Shown here in pieces: positions 17,974-26,896 of a stretch of 64,000 bases of DNA; position 1 is the first letter of the stretch; each line of letters opens with the position of its first letter. A model generated the notes under the pieces. That model was not told the DNA's origin. It searched no databases and saw nothing but the letters and a program-made list of their open reading frames with translations. The stretch comes from Kitasatospora paranensis (GTDB taxonomy: Bacteria; Actinomycetota; Actinomycetes; Streptomycetales; Streptomycetaceae): contig NZ_BAABKV010000001.1 in NCBI RefSeq assembly GCF_039544005.1, forward strand, positions 1,054,001 to 1,118,000, in the 5' to 3' direction. The position numbers and the translations under genes were made by a program.

Positions 17974-18383
17974 CTAGAGGCTGAGCAGGCCGATGACGTG
18001 GCCGTCCTCGTCGACCACCGGCCACGCGTCCAGGCCGCGGGAGCGCATCACGGCCGCGGCCTCGGCGGCGGGCATGTCGGCGGTGGCGAACGGGGCGCGG
18101 TCGTGCACGACGTCCCGCACCGGGGTGCGCTCGGTGTACCAGGACCTCGCCTGGAACGGCGCAAGGTGCAGCCGGGTCAGCAGCCCCGCGCAGCGTCCTC
18201 GTCGTCGCGGACCAGGGCGTGGTCGGCGCCGGAGCCGAGCAGGATGTCCATCGCCGTGTCGACCATGACGTCGTCGCTGATCTGCAGCGCCGGGCGCGTC
18301 ATGAGCTCGCCGACGGTGGCGGCGGGGAGTTCGGCGGTGGTGGTGACAGGGGTGGTGGTGACGGGCGTGCTGGTCACAGGCAT
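17974..18383 (-). CDS. CBS-domain protein (frame change near 18195)
   Basis: About 136 residues when bridged. After a threonine-rich lead (VTSTPVTTTPVTTT) come two CBS repeats: TVGELMTRPALQISDDVMVD with ADHALVRDDEG, and TPVRDVVHDRAPFATADM with GLDAWPVVDEDGHVIGLLS. A frame change near 18195 cuts the link (expected RDDEGRCAGLLTRLHLAPF). CBS pairs bind adenosine nucleotides and are abundant in actinobacterial dormancy and stress clusters. It is convergent with the DUF1269-like gene. Confidence 0.8.
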
Positions 18384-18512
18384 CGGTCCTTCCGTTCGGT
18401 CCCGCCGGCAGGGGCGGTGACCGGGCAGTGGCAGGGGAATGTCGGGGGCCGCGACGTCGGACGGACGCTCCGCCGGGTGCCGGCCGCGGTGCCCGTGGGG
18501 TGGGCACCGCGG

Positions 18513-18542
18513 CTCGGGCCCGGGCGGCGGCCCGGGCCCGAG
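18513..18542 (-). terminator. terminator hairpin after DEAD-box helicase
   Basis: A perfect 13-bp stem CTCGGGCCCGGGC / GCCCGGGCCCGAG with a GGCG loop begins 7 nt after the helicase stop. Confidence 0.65.
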
Positions 18543-18548
18543 GGTGTC

Positions 18549-20111
18549 CTAGGCAGCGGCTGCGGAGCGCCTCGGGGCGCCGCTCCGGGAGCCGCCGGAG
18601 CTCTGCCGGTTGCGGGCGGGGGCGCCGGAGCGGCGGCCGCCCCGGTTGGCGGACGCGGAGCGGCGGGGGCGCTCGACCACCGGCTCGGCGATCACGACGG
18701 GGATGCCGGTGGGCACCCGGGCGCCGGTGATGCGGGCGAGCTCCTCGTCGCTGGAGTGGACCCGGGTGGAGGCGGGGGTGATGCCGGCGTTCGCCAGCAT
18801 CCGGGTGGTCTCGCGGCGCTGGTTGGGCAGCACCAGGGTGACGACCGTGCCGGACTGTCCGGCCCGGGCGGTGCGTCCGCCGCGGTGCAGGTAGTCCTTG
18901 TGGTCGGTCGGCGGGTCGAGGTTGACGACCAGGTCGAGGCCGTCGACGTGGATGCCGCGGGCCGCGACGTTGGTCGCGATCAGTGCGGTCACCCGGCCGT
19001 CGCGGAACTGCTCCAGGGTGCGGGTGCGCTGCGGCTGCGACTTTCCGCCGTGCAGGGCGGCCGCCTTCACTCCGTTGGCGAGCAGGTCCCGCACCAGGCG
19101 GTCGGCGCCGTGCTTGGTGTCGGTGAACATGATCACACCGCCCTCGCGGGAGGCGATGTGCGCGATCGTCGCGTCCTTGTCGCCGTTCTGCACGTGCAGC
19201 ACGTGGTGCTCCATGGTGCTCACGGTCGCGGCGGACGGGTCCACCGAGTGCGTCACCGGGTCCTCCAGGAAGCGGCGCACGAGCCGGTCGACGTTGCGGT
19301 CCAGGGTCGCGGAGAACAGCATCGTCTGGCCGCCCTCGGCGACCTGGCCGAGCAGCTCGGTGACCTGGGGCAGGAAGCCCATGTCGGCCATCTGGTCGGC
19401 CTCGTCGAGCACGGTGATGCCGACCCCGTCCAGCTGGCAGTCACCGCGCTGGATGAGGTCCTTGAGGCGGCCGGGCGTGGCGATGACGACCTCCGCGCCG
19501 CGGTTCAGCACGTGGGCCTGACGGCCGAGCGACAGCCCGCCGACCACCGTGGCCAGCCGGAGCCGCACGGCGTGCGCGTAGGGGGTGAGCGCCTCGGTCA
19601 CCTGCTGGGCCAGCTCCCGGGTGGGGACCAGGACCAGGGCCAGCGGCCTGCGGGGCTCGGCCCGCTGCCCGGCCGTCCGGGCCAGGACGGCCAGACCGAA
19701 CGCGATGGTCTTGCCGGAGCCGGTGCGGCCGCGGCCCAGCACGTCGCGGCCGGCGAGCGAGTTCGGCAGGGTCGCCGCCTGGATCGGGAACGGTGCGGTG
19801 ACGCCCTGCCGGGTCAGCGTCGCGAGGAGCGCCTTCGGCATGTCCAGTTCCTCGAAGGACTCGACGGCGGGCAGCGGCGGCGTGATGCTGACCGGCATCG
19901 CGAACTCACCCTGCGGGGCGGAGCTCTGACGGGCCCGCGGACCGCCGGAGCGCGGCGCGCCGCCGAAGCGCGAGCCGGCGCCGGAGCCGCCGCTGCCACT
20001 GCCGCCGAAGCGGGAGCCGCGGGCGGCACCGCCACCACCGGAGCGGGAGCCGGAGCCCGCGCCGGCGCGGGAGTTCGGGTTCTGGTAGGACGAGCGGCTG
20101 GAGCGGTTCAT
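18549..20111 (-). CDS. DEAD/DEAH-box ATP-dependent RNA helicase
   Basis: 520 residues with every core motif: Q-motif region (PFPIQAATLPNSLAG), Walker A GRTGSGKT, Ia PTRELAQQV, DEAD box in VLDEADQMADMGF, SAT, and the helicase C-terminal motifs TNVAARGIHVDGLD and HRGGRTARAGQ. The N-terminus (about 80 residues) and C-terminus are Gly/Arg/Ser-rich RGG-like tails, typical of RNA-chaperone helicases of the RhlE/CsdA type. The ATG at 20111 follows GAGGAAGG. It lies downstream of a cold-shock gene in the same direction, separated by a terminator and about 300 nt of leader, so the two may serve together in cold-induced RNA unwinding. Confidence 0.93.
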   Translation of the reverse strand: MNRSSRSSYQNPNSRAGAGSGSRSGGGGAARGSRFGGSGSGGSGAGSRFGGAPRSGGPRARQSSAPQGEFAMPVSITPPLPAVESFEELDMPKALLATLTRQGVTAPFPIQAATLPNSLAGRDVLGRGRTGSGKTIAFGLAVLARTAGQRAEPRRPLALVLVPTRELAQQVTEALTPYAHAVRLRLATVVGGLSLGRQAHVLNRGAEVVIATPGRLKDLIQRGDCQLDGVGITVLDEADQMADMGFLPQVTELLGQVAEGGQTMLFSATLDRNVDRLVRRFLEDPVTHSVDPSAATVSTMEHHVLHVQNGDKDATIAHIASREGGVIMFTDTKHGADRLVRDLLANGVKAAALHGGKSQPQRTRTLEQFRDGRVTALIATNVAARGIHVDGLDLVVNLDPPTDHKDYLHRGGRTARAGQSGTVVTLVLPNQRRETTRMLANAGITPASTRVHSSDEELARITGARVPTGIPVVIAEPVVERPRRSASANRGGRRSGAPARNRQSSGGSRSGAPRRSAAAA

Positions 20112-20411
20112 GCGAAGACCTTCCTCAAGGCGGCGCGTCACGAGGAGGTTTCTGCAGCGCGGGGCGCCGGCAGAGGTCGCAGCGAACGGGCCGGAAAGCA
20201 GGACGAGCGGGGGCGTGGACGGTGGAACCGTGCGGCACGTCACACCTGCGGTCGGCGCTCACCGCGGAACGGGAGCGAAGAACCTCGAACCGTGGCATCA
20301 CACGGTCGGCGCCGATCCCGGACGCGGCGCGGTGCGTCTCGCGTGGGGATGGCTGCCGGTGGTCGAGCCTGTGGGCGCCGGAGTGACCGGGGAGCGGTCA
20401 CGGCGCAATGC

Positions 20412-20453
20412 CGAGGGGCCCGCACCGGGCGTGTACGCGGTGCGGGCCCCTCG
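20412..20453 (-). terminator. terminator hairpin after cold-shock gene
   Basis: A perfect 15-bp stem CGAGGGGCCCGCACC / GGTGCGGGCCCCTCG with a 12-nt loop, 29 nt past the csp stop. The remaining 20112-20411 stretch is leader of the helicase; I see no gene in it. Confidence 0.75.
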
Positions 20454-20481
20454 CTGCCTGGCGGGTGCCGTGGCGGAAGAA

Positions 20482-20685
20482 CTACAGCGGGCGGATGTTC
20501 TCGGCCTGCGGGCCCTTCTGGCCCTGCGTGACGTCGAACTCGACCTTCTGGCCCTCGAGCAGCTCACGGAAGCCGTTGGCGTTGATGTTCGAGTAGTGGG
20601 CGAACACGTCAGGACCGCCACCCTCCTGCTCGATGAAGCCGAAGCCCTTTTCCGAGTTGAACCACTTCACGGTGCCATTAGCCAT
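20482..20685 (-). CDS. CspA-family cold-shock protein
   Basis: 67 residues, a single OB fold. RNP1 is in [10 protein letters not shown] and RNP2 in DVFAHYSNI; the ending [10 protein letters not shown] is typical of actinobacterial CspA/SC7.0-type proteins. It binds single-stranded nucleic acid and acts as an RNA chaperone. The ATG at 20685 is preceded by GAAGGAG. The roughly 160-nt leader is unusually structured (three hairpins, one followed by a U-tract), suggesting post-initiation control as in other csp genes. Confidence 0.97.
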   Translation of the reverse strand: MANGTVKWFNSEKGFGFIEQEGGGPDVFAHYSNINANGFRELLEGQKVEFDVTQGQKGPQAENIRPL

Positions 20686-20710
20686 AAAAACTTCTCCTTC
20701 AGGGGGCTGC

Positions 20711-20735
20711 CGGAGTCCGCACTGTGCGGACTCCG
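20711..20735 (-). promoter_or_regulatory. csp leader hairpin near ribosome site
   Basis: A perfect 11-bp stem CGGAGTCCGCA / TGCGGACTCCG with a 3-nt loop, 26 nt upstream of the csp start codon. A further short stem CCGGA/TCCGG lies at about 20762-20775. Such elements may govern access of ribosomes. Confidence 0.5.
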
Positions 20736-20775
20736 AGTCGCCGCGATGATGACCCGCCCCGGAAAAAGATCCGGG

Positions 20776-20811
20776 AAACAAAAATGCGCCTGCGAAACAT
20801 CAGCAGGCGCA
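20776..20811 (-). terminator. intrinsic terminator-like element inside the csp leader
   Basis: On the minus strand a perfect 9-bp stem TGCGCCTGC / GCAGGCGCA (20785-20811, 9-nt loop) is followed directly by TTTTTGTTT. That U-tract is rare in this genome type. It lies between the probable csp promoter and the csp ORF, so it would have to be read through for csp expression. Confidence 0.6.
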
Positions 20812-20836
20812 CACAAAGTTCATGGGAACCACTACT

Positions 20837-20870
20837 GCAACTGCCTCGACTCTAGCAGGCCCGAGCCCAC
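20837..20870 (-). promoter_or_regulatory. possible csp promoter
   Basis: On the minus strand TAGAGT fits a streptomycete -10 hexamer, with a weak TTCCGC about 18 nt upstream. A start here gives a leader of about 160 nt, similar in length to other csp leaders. Confidence 0.3.
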
Positions 20871-20999
20871 GATGCGGAAATTATTTCTCCCGCCGCTCCG
20901 AGGTCAGGGTGCGGATCCGGCCCCCTTCGGCCGCGCGAACGACAACGAGCGGTACTGCTGGAGGAGTTGCCACCGCACTCGGACGCCCGGGCGCCGCAT

Positions 21000-21080
21000 C
21001 GTGAGACCTGGCTCACGTGACGATCCCGAGGACCGACCGCCAGACCGACAGGTCGACAGGTCGACCGACCGACAGCCGAC
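21000..21080. repeat. inverted repeat and GACCGAC-type tandem repeats upstream of flavodoxin-fold gene
   Basis: CGTGAG, 6-nt spacer, CTCACG (21000-21017) is followed by a run of related units (GACCGAC, GACAGGTC, GACCGACCGAC, 21031-21080) up to the ribosome site at 21082. It could be operator half-sites or slippage-prone sequence. Confidence 0.4.
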
Positions 21081-21091
21081 CGGAGCAAGCC

Positions 21092-21672
21092 GTGGCCCGT
21101 TCGTTCCTCTTCCTCCTCGGTAGCGCCCGGGTGGACGGCAACACCGAACAGCTGGCCCGCGCGGCCGCCGAGCAGTTGCCCTCCGACACGGCGCAGCAGT
21201 GGCTGCACCCGTCCCAGCTGCGGCCGGCCGACTGCTGCGACGCGCGCCACGCGGCGCAGGCCCGGCCGGACGAAGGGGACGAGACCCTGCTCCGGGAGGC
21301 GACACTCGCGGCCACGGACATCGTGCTCGCCTCGCCGCTCTACTGGTACTCGGTGTCCTCCTGGGCCAAGCGCTACCTCGACTACTGGTCGAAGTGGCTG
21401 TCCACCCCGGACCCGGGCTTCCGGGCCGCGATGGCCGGCCGCACCCTGTGGGGCGTGACGGCGATGGCGCACCGCGAGGAGGTGGTGGCCGAGCCGCTGG
21501 TTCTCACCCTCCACCACACCGCCGCCTACATGGACATGCGCTTCGGTGGCGTCCTGCTCGGCAACGGATCCCGGCCGGGCCGGGTCCGACGGACGAGCGG
21601 GCCGCCGCGCGGACGAAGACCTTCTTCGCCCAGGAGGTCCCGCTCGCCCGGTTCCCGTACGAGGAGAGATGA
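21092..21672 (+). CDS. NAD(P)H-dependent oxidoreductase, flavodoxin-like fold (frame change near 21575)
   Basis: About 193 residues when bridged. It starts at GTG (GGAG upstream) with the FMN phosphate loop FLLGSARVDGNTEQLARAA, then DIVLASPLYWYSVSSWAKRYLDY, the aromatic FMN-contact region of NADPH-dependent FMN reductases, and GRTLWGVTAMAHREEV. The end (DERAAARTKTFFAQEVPLAR) is in another frame after about 21575. Likely a small quinone- or FMN-reducing enzyme; substrate unknown. Divergent from csp. Confidence 0.8.
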
Positions 21673-21726
21673 CAGGGAGACTGCCGGGGAGAGCCGACGG
21701 CGAATACCGACGGCGGGAGCCGGCCG

Positions 21727-22356
21727 TCAGTGGCCGCGGGCGATCCACTCGGCGAGGTGGGGGGACTCGGTGCCGATGGTGGTGGAGTCGCCGTGGCCGG
21801 TTCGGACGACGGTGTCCGGCGGCAGTGCGAGCAGCCGGTCGCGGATCGATTCGACGATCGTCGGGAAGTCGGAGAACGACCGCCCGGTGGCGCCCGGTCC
21901 TCCCGCGAAGAGGGTGTCGCCCGTGAAGACGGTGCCCAGGGCCGGGGCGTACAGGCTGACCGCGCCCGGGCTGTGGCCGGGGGTGTGGAGCACCGTCAGC
22001 TCCGTCCCGGCGACCGTCAGCACCTGACCGTCGGTCAGCGGTCCGTCCGGGGCGCGGTCCGGGTGGGTCTGCTGCCACAGCACCTCGTCGTCCGGATGGA
22101 GCAGCACGGGTGCGCCGGTGCGGGCGGCGAGCGCCGGCGCGGCGTTGACGTGGTCGTTGTGGGCGTGGGTGCAGACGATCGCGACAAGGCGGCGGTCGCC
22201 CAGGGCGGCGGCGACGGCATCGGCGTCGTGGGCCGGGTCGACGACGATCGCCTCCTGGTCGTCGCCGACGATCCAGACGTTGTTGTCGACCTTCCACGTC
22301 CCGCCGTCGAGGGTGAACTCCCCGGAGGTGACGAGGTGTTCGATCCGGGCGGCCAT
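21727..22356 (-). CDS. metallo-beta-lactamase fold hydrolase (mycothiol-linked)
   Basis: 209 residues with the di-zinc motif THAHNDH (63-69), downstream ligands in HTPGHSPGAV and FTGDTLFAGG, and the last His in VRTGHGDST. This is the glyoxalase II-like branch. Its ATG overlaps the stop of mscR (TGATG), so translation is coupled. This pairing is common in mycothiol-producing actinobacteria and suggests hydrolysis of an S-acyl or S-formyl mycothiol produced by the dehydrogenase. The family role is inferred from context. Confidence 0.9.
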   Translation of the reverse strand: MAARIEHLVTSGEFTLDGGTWKVDNNVWIVGDDQEAIVVDPAHDADAVAAALGDRRLVAIVCTHAHNDHVNAAPALAARTGAPVLLHPDDEVLWQQTHPDRAPDGPLTDGQVLTVAGTELTVLHTPGHSPGAVSLYAPALGTVFTGDTLFAGGPGATGRSFSDFPTIVESIRDRLLALPPDTVVRTGHGDSTTIGTESPHLAEWIARGH

Positions 22357-23441
22357 CAGAACACCACCACCGAGCGGAGCACCTCGCCGCGGTGCATCCG
22401 CGCGAAGGCCTCCTCGACGCCGTCCAGCGGGATGGTCTCGCTGACGAACGCGTCCAGGTCGAGCCGGCCCTGCAGGTACAGGTCGATCAGCATCGGGAAG
22501 TCCCGGCTGGGCAGGCAGTCGCCGTACCAGGAGGACTTGAGCGCGCCACCGCGGCCGAACACGTCGAGCAGCGGCAGGTCCAGCCCCATCTCGGGGGTCG
22601 GCACACCGACCAGCACGACGGTGCCCGCCAGGTCGCGGGCGTAGAAGGCCTGCCGGTACGTCTCGGGGCGGCCGACCGCGTCGATGACGACATCCGCCCC
22701 GTGGCCGCCGGTCAGCTCCCGGATCGCCTCCACCGCGTCGCTGGACGAGGAGTTGACGGTGTGCGTGGCGCCCAGGGTGCGGGCGGTGGCGAGCTTGCGG
22801 TCGTCGAGGTCGACGGCGATGATCCGGGCCGCGCCCGCGAGCTTCGCGCCGACGACGGCCGCGTTGCCGACGCCGCCGCAGCCGATCACCGCAACCGAGT
22901 CGCCGCGGCCGACGCCACCGGTGTTGATCGCCGCCCCGAGCCCCGCCATCACCCCGCAGCCCAGCAGGCCCGCGGCGGCCGGCGACGCCGCCGGGTCGAC
23001 CTTCGTGCACTGGCCGGCCGCGACCAGGGTCTTCTCGGCGAACGCGCCGATCCCCAGTGCGGGCGCCAACTCCGTGCCGTCCAGCAGGGTCATCCGCTGC
23101 GTCGCATTGTGGGTGTCGAAGCAGTACCACGGCCGCCCGCGCCGACAGGCCCGGCACCGGCCGCACACGGCACGCCAGTTGAGGATCACGAAGTCGCCCG
23201 GCGCGACCTCGGTGACGCCGTCCCCCACCGACTCCACGATGCCCGCCGCCTCATGGCCCAGCAGGAAGGGGAAGTCGTCGTTGATGCCGCCCTCCCGGTA
23301 GTGGAGATCGGTGTGGCACACCCCGCACGCCTGCACCTTCACCACGGCCTCGCCCGGCCCCGGGTCCGGCACCACGACCGTGACGACCTCCACCGGTGCA
23401 CCCTTCGACCGGGCGATCACTCCCTGTACCTGCTGTGCCAT
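22356..23441 (-). CDS. mscR: S-(hydroxymethyl)mycothiol dehydrogenase
   Basis: 361 residues, class III-like zinc alcohol dehydrogenase. Catalytic zinc ligands are Cys42 (ACGVCHTD) and His63/Glu64 (GHEAAG); the four structural-zinc cysteines are in [15 protein letters not shown] (93-107). The Rossmann motif is [21 protein letters not shown] and GIGAFAE are characteristic of MscR, the NAD/mycothiol-dependent formaldehyde dehydrogenase of actinobacteria. A strong AGGAGG site lies at 23448-23453. It is the first gene of a two-gene operon with the coupled MBL hydrolase and detoxifies formaldehyde in the cytosol. Confidence 0.94.
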   Translation of the reverse strand: MAQQVQGVIARSKGAPVEVVTVVVPDPGPGEAVVKVQACGVCHTDLHYREGGINDDFPFLLGHEAAGIVESVGDGVTEVAPGDFVILNWRAVCGRCRACRRGRPWYCFDTHNATQRMTLLDGTELAPALGIGAFAEKTLVAAGQCTKVDPAASPAAAGLLGCGVMAGLGAAINTGGVGRGDSVAVIGCGGVGNAAVVGAKLAGAARIIAVDLDDRKLATARTLGATHTVNSSSSDAVEAIRELTGGHGADVVIDAVGRPETYRQAFYARDLAGTVVLVGVPTPEMGLDLPLLDVFGRGGALKSSWYGDCLPSRDFPMLIDLYLQGRLDLDAFVSETIPLDGVEEAFARMHRGEVLRSVVVF

Positions 23442-23650
23442 ACCGTCCTCCTCGCTTCCGTCCGTCCCGATCACCGTGTCACGGACGGCGCACCGCCCGC
23501 AGCAGACTCTCCCATCCGAAGCGGGCGCCGGGCCCGGGGCACGCGCAACAACCGCGGCCACGACAGGCACAGAGGGCCGCACGGTGCAGTGGCCGCGCGG
23601 CGACCGTCAATACGGTGGAGCCCCGGTTCGGGGGTGGCCATGCTGGGGAA

Positions 23651-24018
23651 ATGGCTGACCGTGCGAACGTCGTCGTCGTCCGCGAGAGCGGCGCGTAAGG
23701 CTGTGCTGCTCCCGGTTCGGAGCGGTGGGGATCGATCTCGACCTGCTGGCCGGGCCGGCGGAGGCGCTCGCGATGATCCGGCAGCTGAGGACGGACGACT
23801 GGTGGCCGGACGACGGCCTGTGCCAGGGCGCGGCGCTGATCGACCTCGGCCGGAAGGTTCTGATGCTCTTCGCCTGGGAGGGGCCGAGCACCACCATGCG
23901 GCACCGGTCCGCCACCCTGGAACTGCTGCGGGATGCCCGGGCGGGGTGGGAGGTCCGGTGGATGTACGACGGCCCGGCGGAGCTCCGGGCCGCCCGGACC
24001 GCGCCCGGGTCCGTCTAG
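23651..24018 (+). CDS. small hypothetical protein (frame change near 23697)
   Basis: About 122 residues when bridged. The first frame gives MADRANVVVVRESGA; one base later the frame continues RLCCSRFGAVGIDLDLLAG, then LRTDDWWPDDGLCQGAALID and GWEVRWMYDGPAELRAAR. The split halves together resemble a small uncharacterised actinobacterial family whose members begin with a MANRTN-like strand. Alternatively the downstream GTG at 23725 could start a 97-residue protein. Its last codons share a CTAG with the convergent gene. Function unknown. Confidence 0.6.
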
Positions 24019-24281
24019 CCTGCCGAGGAATCAGGCTCGGGGGCCGTCCGGTCCTGCCGGGGCTCGTTCAGCCGGTCGAGGGTGTCGGTTGCGCGGCGCT
24101 CGACGAGGATCGGGATGAAGGCGAGGACCCGGCTGCCGTCGAAGTGGGAGCGGGCCTCCGCCACGGCCTTCGTGACGGCCGCGGGGCCGGTGGTGGCGTC
24201 GAACCGGCGGTGCAGGCGGTGCTCGGCCTCGCGCAGCGCGGACGCTCGCGTCGCGGCGCGCAGGGACTCCTGGTCCTCCAT
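24015..24281 (-). CDS. three-helix-bundle hypothetical protein
   Basis: 88 residues, all predicted helical: EDQESLRAATRASALREAEH, then TTGPAAVTKAVAEARSHF and VLAFIPILVERRATDTLDRL. The pattern LVERRA near the end resembles the short three-helix-bundle dimerisation proteins common in Streptomyces. Its TAG stop overlaps that of the convergent gene within the palindrome CTAG. Role unknown. Confidence 0.65.
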   Translation of the reverse strand: MEDQESLRAATRASALREAEHRLHRRFDATTGPAAVTKAVAEARSHFDGSRVLAFIPILVERRATDTLDRLNEPRQDRTAPEPDSSAG

Positions 24282-24383
24282 CCGCGCCTCCCTCGAACGG
24301 CCCGGAGGTGATCGGCACCGGACCCGGCCGGGTGCACGTGCCGTGTTCGCAGCGTACCCGCGTGCGGCGACGCCGGCCCGGCG

Positions 24384-24752
24384 TCATCCGCCGGGTGCCG
24401 ACACCACGGCCGAGGTCGCCACCGGCGTCGCCGCCGATGTCGCCACGGATGTCACCACGGACGCCGTGTGCAGGGTGATGTCGGCGTGGACCGGCTCCGC
24501 CTCGGGGCCGGTCAGCCGGTACGTCAGCAGCCCGGCCTCGGCGAGCCGTTCCAGCGTCGTCGGCAGTGCGGCCGGCGGCAGGCGCAGGGCGGCCGCCGCG
24601 GCCTCCACCGGCAGGCTCAGCTGCGCCGCGGTGCAGGCCCGCGGCAGGTCGTCGGCAAGGTCGGCGAGCAGGTTTCCGACCAGTCCGCCGCCTGCGGAGC
24701 GGGCCATCGACGCCCACTGCGCGGCCCACTCGTTCCGCACGCCACCCTGCAC
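24384..24752 (-). CDS. hypothetical winged-helix-like protein
   Basis: 122 residues from a GTG with a good GGGAGG site. The middle (AAQLSLPVEAAAAALRLPPA, ALPTTLERLAEAGLLTYRL) has the spacing of a winged helix-turn-helix, with an acidic strand after it; the tail is a Val/Ala/Thr-rich repeat (TSVATSAATPVATSAVVSA). It is divergent from the SulP gene with an inverted repeat between them, so it could be a local regulator. This is inference. Confidence 0.5.
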   Translation of the reverse strand: MQGGVRNEWAAQWASMARSAGGGLVGNLLADLADDLPRACTAAQLSLPVEAAAAALRLPPAALPTTLERLAEAGLLTYRLTGPEAEPVHADITLHTASVVTSVATSAATPVATSAVVSAPGG

Positions 24753-24784
24753 AGAGCCTCCCGTTGTCTTCGCCGGAGACCCCC

Positions 24785-24814
24785 AGGGTCCACGATGTCA
24801 CGCCCCGGGACCCT
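24785..24814. promoter_or_regulatory. AGGGTCC/GGACCCT inverted repeat in divergent region
   Basis: AGGGTCC (24785-24791) and GGACCCT (24808-24814), spaced 16 nt, lie between the divergent hypothetical gene and the SulP gene. A dimeric repressor or response regulator could bind here. Confidence 0.35.
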
Positions 24815-24937
24815 CCGGACTGGGCCGGGCGGGGGTGGCCGGCAGCCCCGCCCATCCGGCCCGGACGCGCTGGGCCCGCCTCCCCCGGCGTCGCCCGCCG
24901 TCGGCGCATCATGGGCCGGAAGGACGGAAGGAGAGCC

Positions 24938-26662
24938 ATGCCGCGACCTGTCCCACCGGGCGGCGGATGGCGCCCCGCCGCCCCTTCACTGCCCGGGCTC
25001 TCCGTGTTCAGGGGCTACCGGCGCAGCTGGCTGCGCGGCGACCTGCTGGCCGGCGGCACGGTCGCGGCCTACCTCGTGCCGCAGGTCATGGCGTACGCCG
25101 GTGTTGCGGGCCTGCCGCCGGTCGCGGGGCTCTGGGCGATCCTTCCGGCGCTGGGCGTGTACGCGCTCCTCGGCTCGTCCCGGCTGCTGTCGGTGGGCCC
25201 CGAGTCGACGACGGCGCTGATGACCGCGACCGTGGTCGGGCCGCTCGCCGGCGGGGACGCCGAGCGCTACGCGGTGCTCGCCGCCACCCTCGCCGTGGTC
25301 GTCGGCGTGCTGTTCGCCGTCGCGTGGCTGGCCCGGCTGGGATTCGTCGCCGACCTGCTCTCGCATCCCGTCCTGATCGGCTACCTGGCCGGGGTCGCGC
25401 TGATCATGATGGTGGACCAGCTGTCCAAGCTCACCGGCGTCGCGGTGGAGGGCGAGGGCTTCGGCCCGCAGCTGAGGTACTTCGTGCAGCACCTCTCGCA
25501 GGCGGACACCGCCACCGTCGTCCTCAGTGCGGCCGCGCTGCTCCTGCTCTTCGCGCTCCAGCACTGGCTGCCGCGGCTCCCCGGGCCGCTGCTGGCCGTC
25601 GTCCTCGGCACGGCGGTGGTGGCGGCCTTCGGCCTGCAGGACCACGGCATCGCCGTCATCGGCACGATCCCGGCCGGACTGCCCACCTTCTCCCTGCCGG
25701 ATCTGGGCGAGGTGCACCGGCTGCTGCTGCCCGCCCTCGGGGTGCTGCTCGTCGGCTACACGGACGTGATCCTCACCGCGCGGGCCTTCGAGTCCCGTGA
25801 GGAGGGCGAGCAGCTGGACGCGGACCAGGAGCTGCTCGCGCTGGGCGGGGCCAACCTCGGTGCCGGCTTCCTGCACGGGTTCCCGGTGAGCAGCAGCGCC
25901 AGCCGCACGGCACTCGCCCAGTCGGCCGGCGGCCGCACCCAGGGGTACGCGCTGGCCGCGGGTGCGGTCGTGCTCGCCGTCCTGCTCTTCCTGGGCCCCC
26001 TGCTGACGTACACGCCGTCGGCGGTGCTCGGCGCCCTCGTGGTGTTCGCGGCGATCCGGATGATCGATGTGTCGGGGCTGCGCCGGCTGAAGAGGTTCCG
26101 GCGCCGGGAGCTGCTGCTCGCGATCGGCTGCCTGGTCGGTGTCCTGGCGCTGGACATCCTGTACGGGGTGCTGGTGGCCGTGGGCCTGTCGGTGGCGGAG
26201 CTGCTGAGCCGGGTGGCGCGGCCGCACGACGCCGTCCAGGGGCTGGTGCCCGGAGTCCCCGGCATGCACGACATCGACGACTACCCGCAGGCGCGGACCG
26301 TTCCCGGGCTGGTCGTCTACCGCTACGACTCGCCGCTGTTCTTCGCCAACGCGGAGAACTTCCGCAGCCGGGCGCTGGCCGCGGTCGCCGAGGAGCGCGA
26401 CCCCGTCCGCTGGTTCGTCCTCAACACCGAGGCCAACGTGGAGGTCGACATCACCGCGCTGGACGCGGTGGAGGCGCTCCGGGCCGAGCTGGCCGACCGC
26501 GGCGTCGTCTTCGCACTGGCCCGGGTCAAGCAGGACCTCCAGGACGAGCTGGACGCCTACGGCCTGACCGGATCCGTCGGCGCGGACCGGATCTTCCCGA
26601 CGCTGCCCACCGCGGTGGCCGCCTACCGGGCCTGGGAGGCGGGCGCCGGCCCGGGCCCGTGA
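24938..26662 (+). CDS. SulP (SLC26A) family anion transporter with STAS domain
   Basis: 574 residues. Residues about 15-420 hold the 7+7 inverted-repeat transporter core (AAYLVPQVMAYAGVAGLPPV is the conserved first-helix signature; PVSSSASRTALAQSAGGRTQ the helix 8 region). Residues about 440-565 form a cytosolic STAS domain (VYRYDSPLFFANAENFRSR, TALDAVEALRAELADRGV). GGAAGGAGAG precedes the ATG. Family members carry bicarbonate, sulfate or chloride; the substrate here is unknown. It heads a rightward run with PPK2 and a P-type ATPase. Confidence 0.93.
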   Translation: MPRPVPPGGGWRPAAPSLPGLSVFRGYRRSWLRGDLLAGGTVAAYLVPQVMAYAGVAGLPPVAGLWAILPALGVYALLGSSRLLSVGPESTTALMTATVVGPLAGGDAERYAVLAATLAVVVGVLFAVAWLARLGFVADLLSHPVLIGYLAGVALIMMVDQLSKLTGVAVEGEGFGPQLRYFVQHLSQADTATVVLSAAALLLLFALQHWLPRLPGPLLAVVLGTAVVAAFGLQDHGIAVIGTIPAGLPTFSLPDLGEVHRLLLPALGVLLVGYTDVILTARAFESREEGEQLDADQELLALGGANLGAGFLHGFPVSSSASRTALAQSAGGRTQGYALAAGAVVLAVLLFLGPLLTYTPSAVLGALVVFAAIRMIDVSGLRRLKRFRRRELLLAIGCLVGVLALDILYGVLVAVGLSVAELLSRVARPHDAVQGLVPGVPGMHDIDDYPQARTVPGLVVYRYDSPLFFANAENFRSRALAAVAEERDPVRWFVLNTEANVEVDITALDAVEALRAELADRGVVFALARVKQDLQDELDAYGLTGSVGADRIFPTLPTAVAAYRAWEAGAGPGP

Positions 26663-26896
26663 CCTGCCGAGCGGGGGCGGGACGAGCCGGGGTCGCCCCC
26701 GGACGGCGGCGCCCGGTTTGACGGGGCCGACGGCCGGCCGGAGGGTGACAGGTACCCATGCCCCTCCGGACGGCGGGCCGGACCCTCCCTGGCGCGGCCG
26801 CACCCGCACCCGGGGCGCCCGGCCGCACCGGCCCCGCCCACGGCGCCCGCGGGGACCGGGCGGGCGCCCCGCACCCGTCGTGACCGAGAGGAAGCG

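Noticed and set aside
20112..20411. tRNA or small RNA gene in the helicase leader
   Set aside because: A GGTTCGA stretch near 20285 recalls a T-arm, but no cloverleaf or acceptor stem can be drawn around it.
18219..20531. 770-residue open frame on the plus strand
   Set aside because: Antisense to the DEAD-box helicase and cold-shock gene; no start signal or fold.
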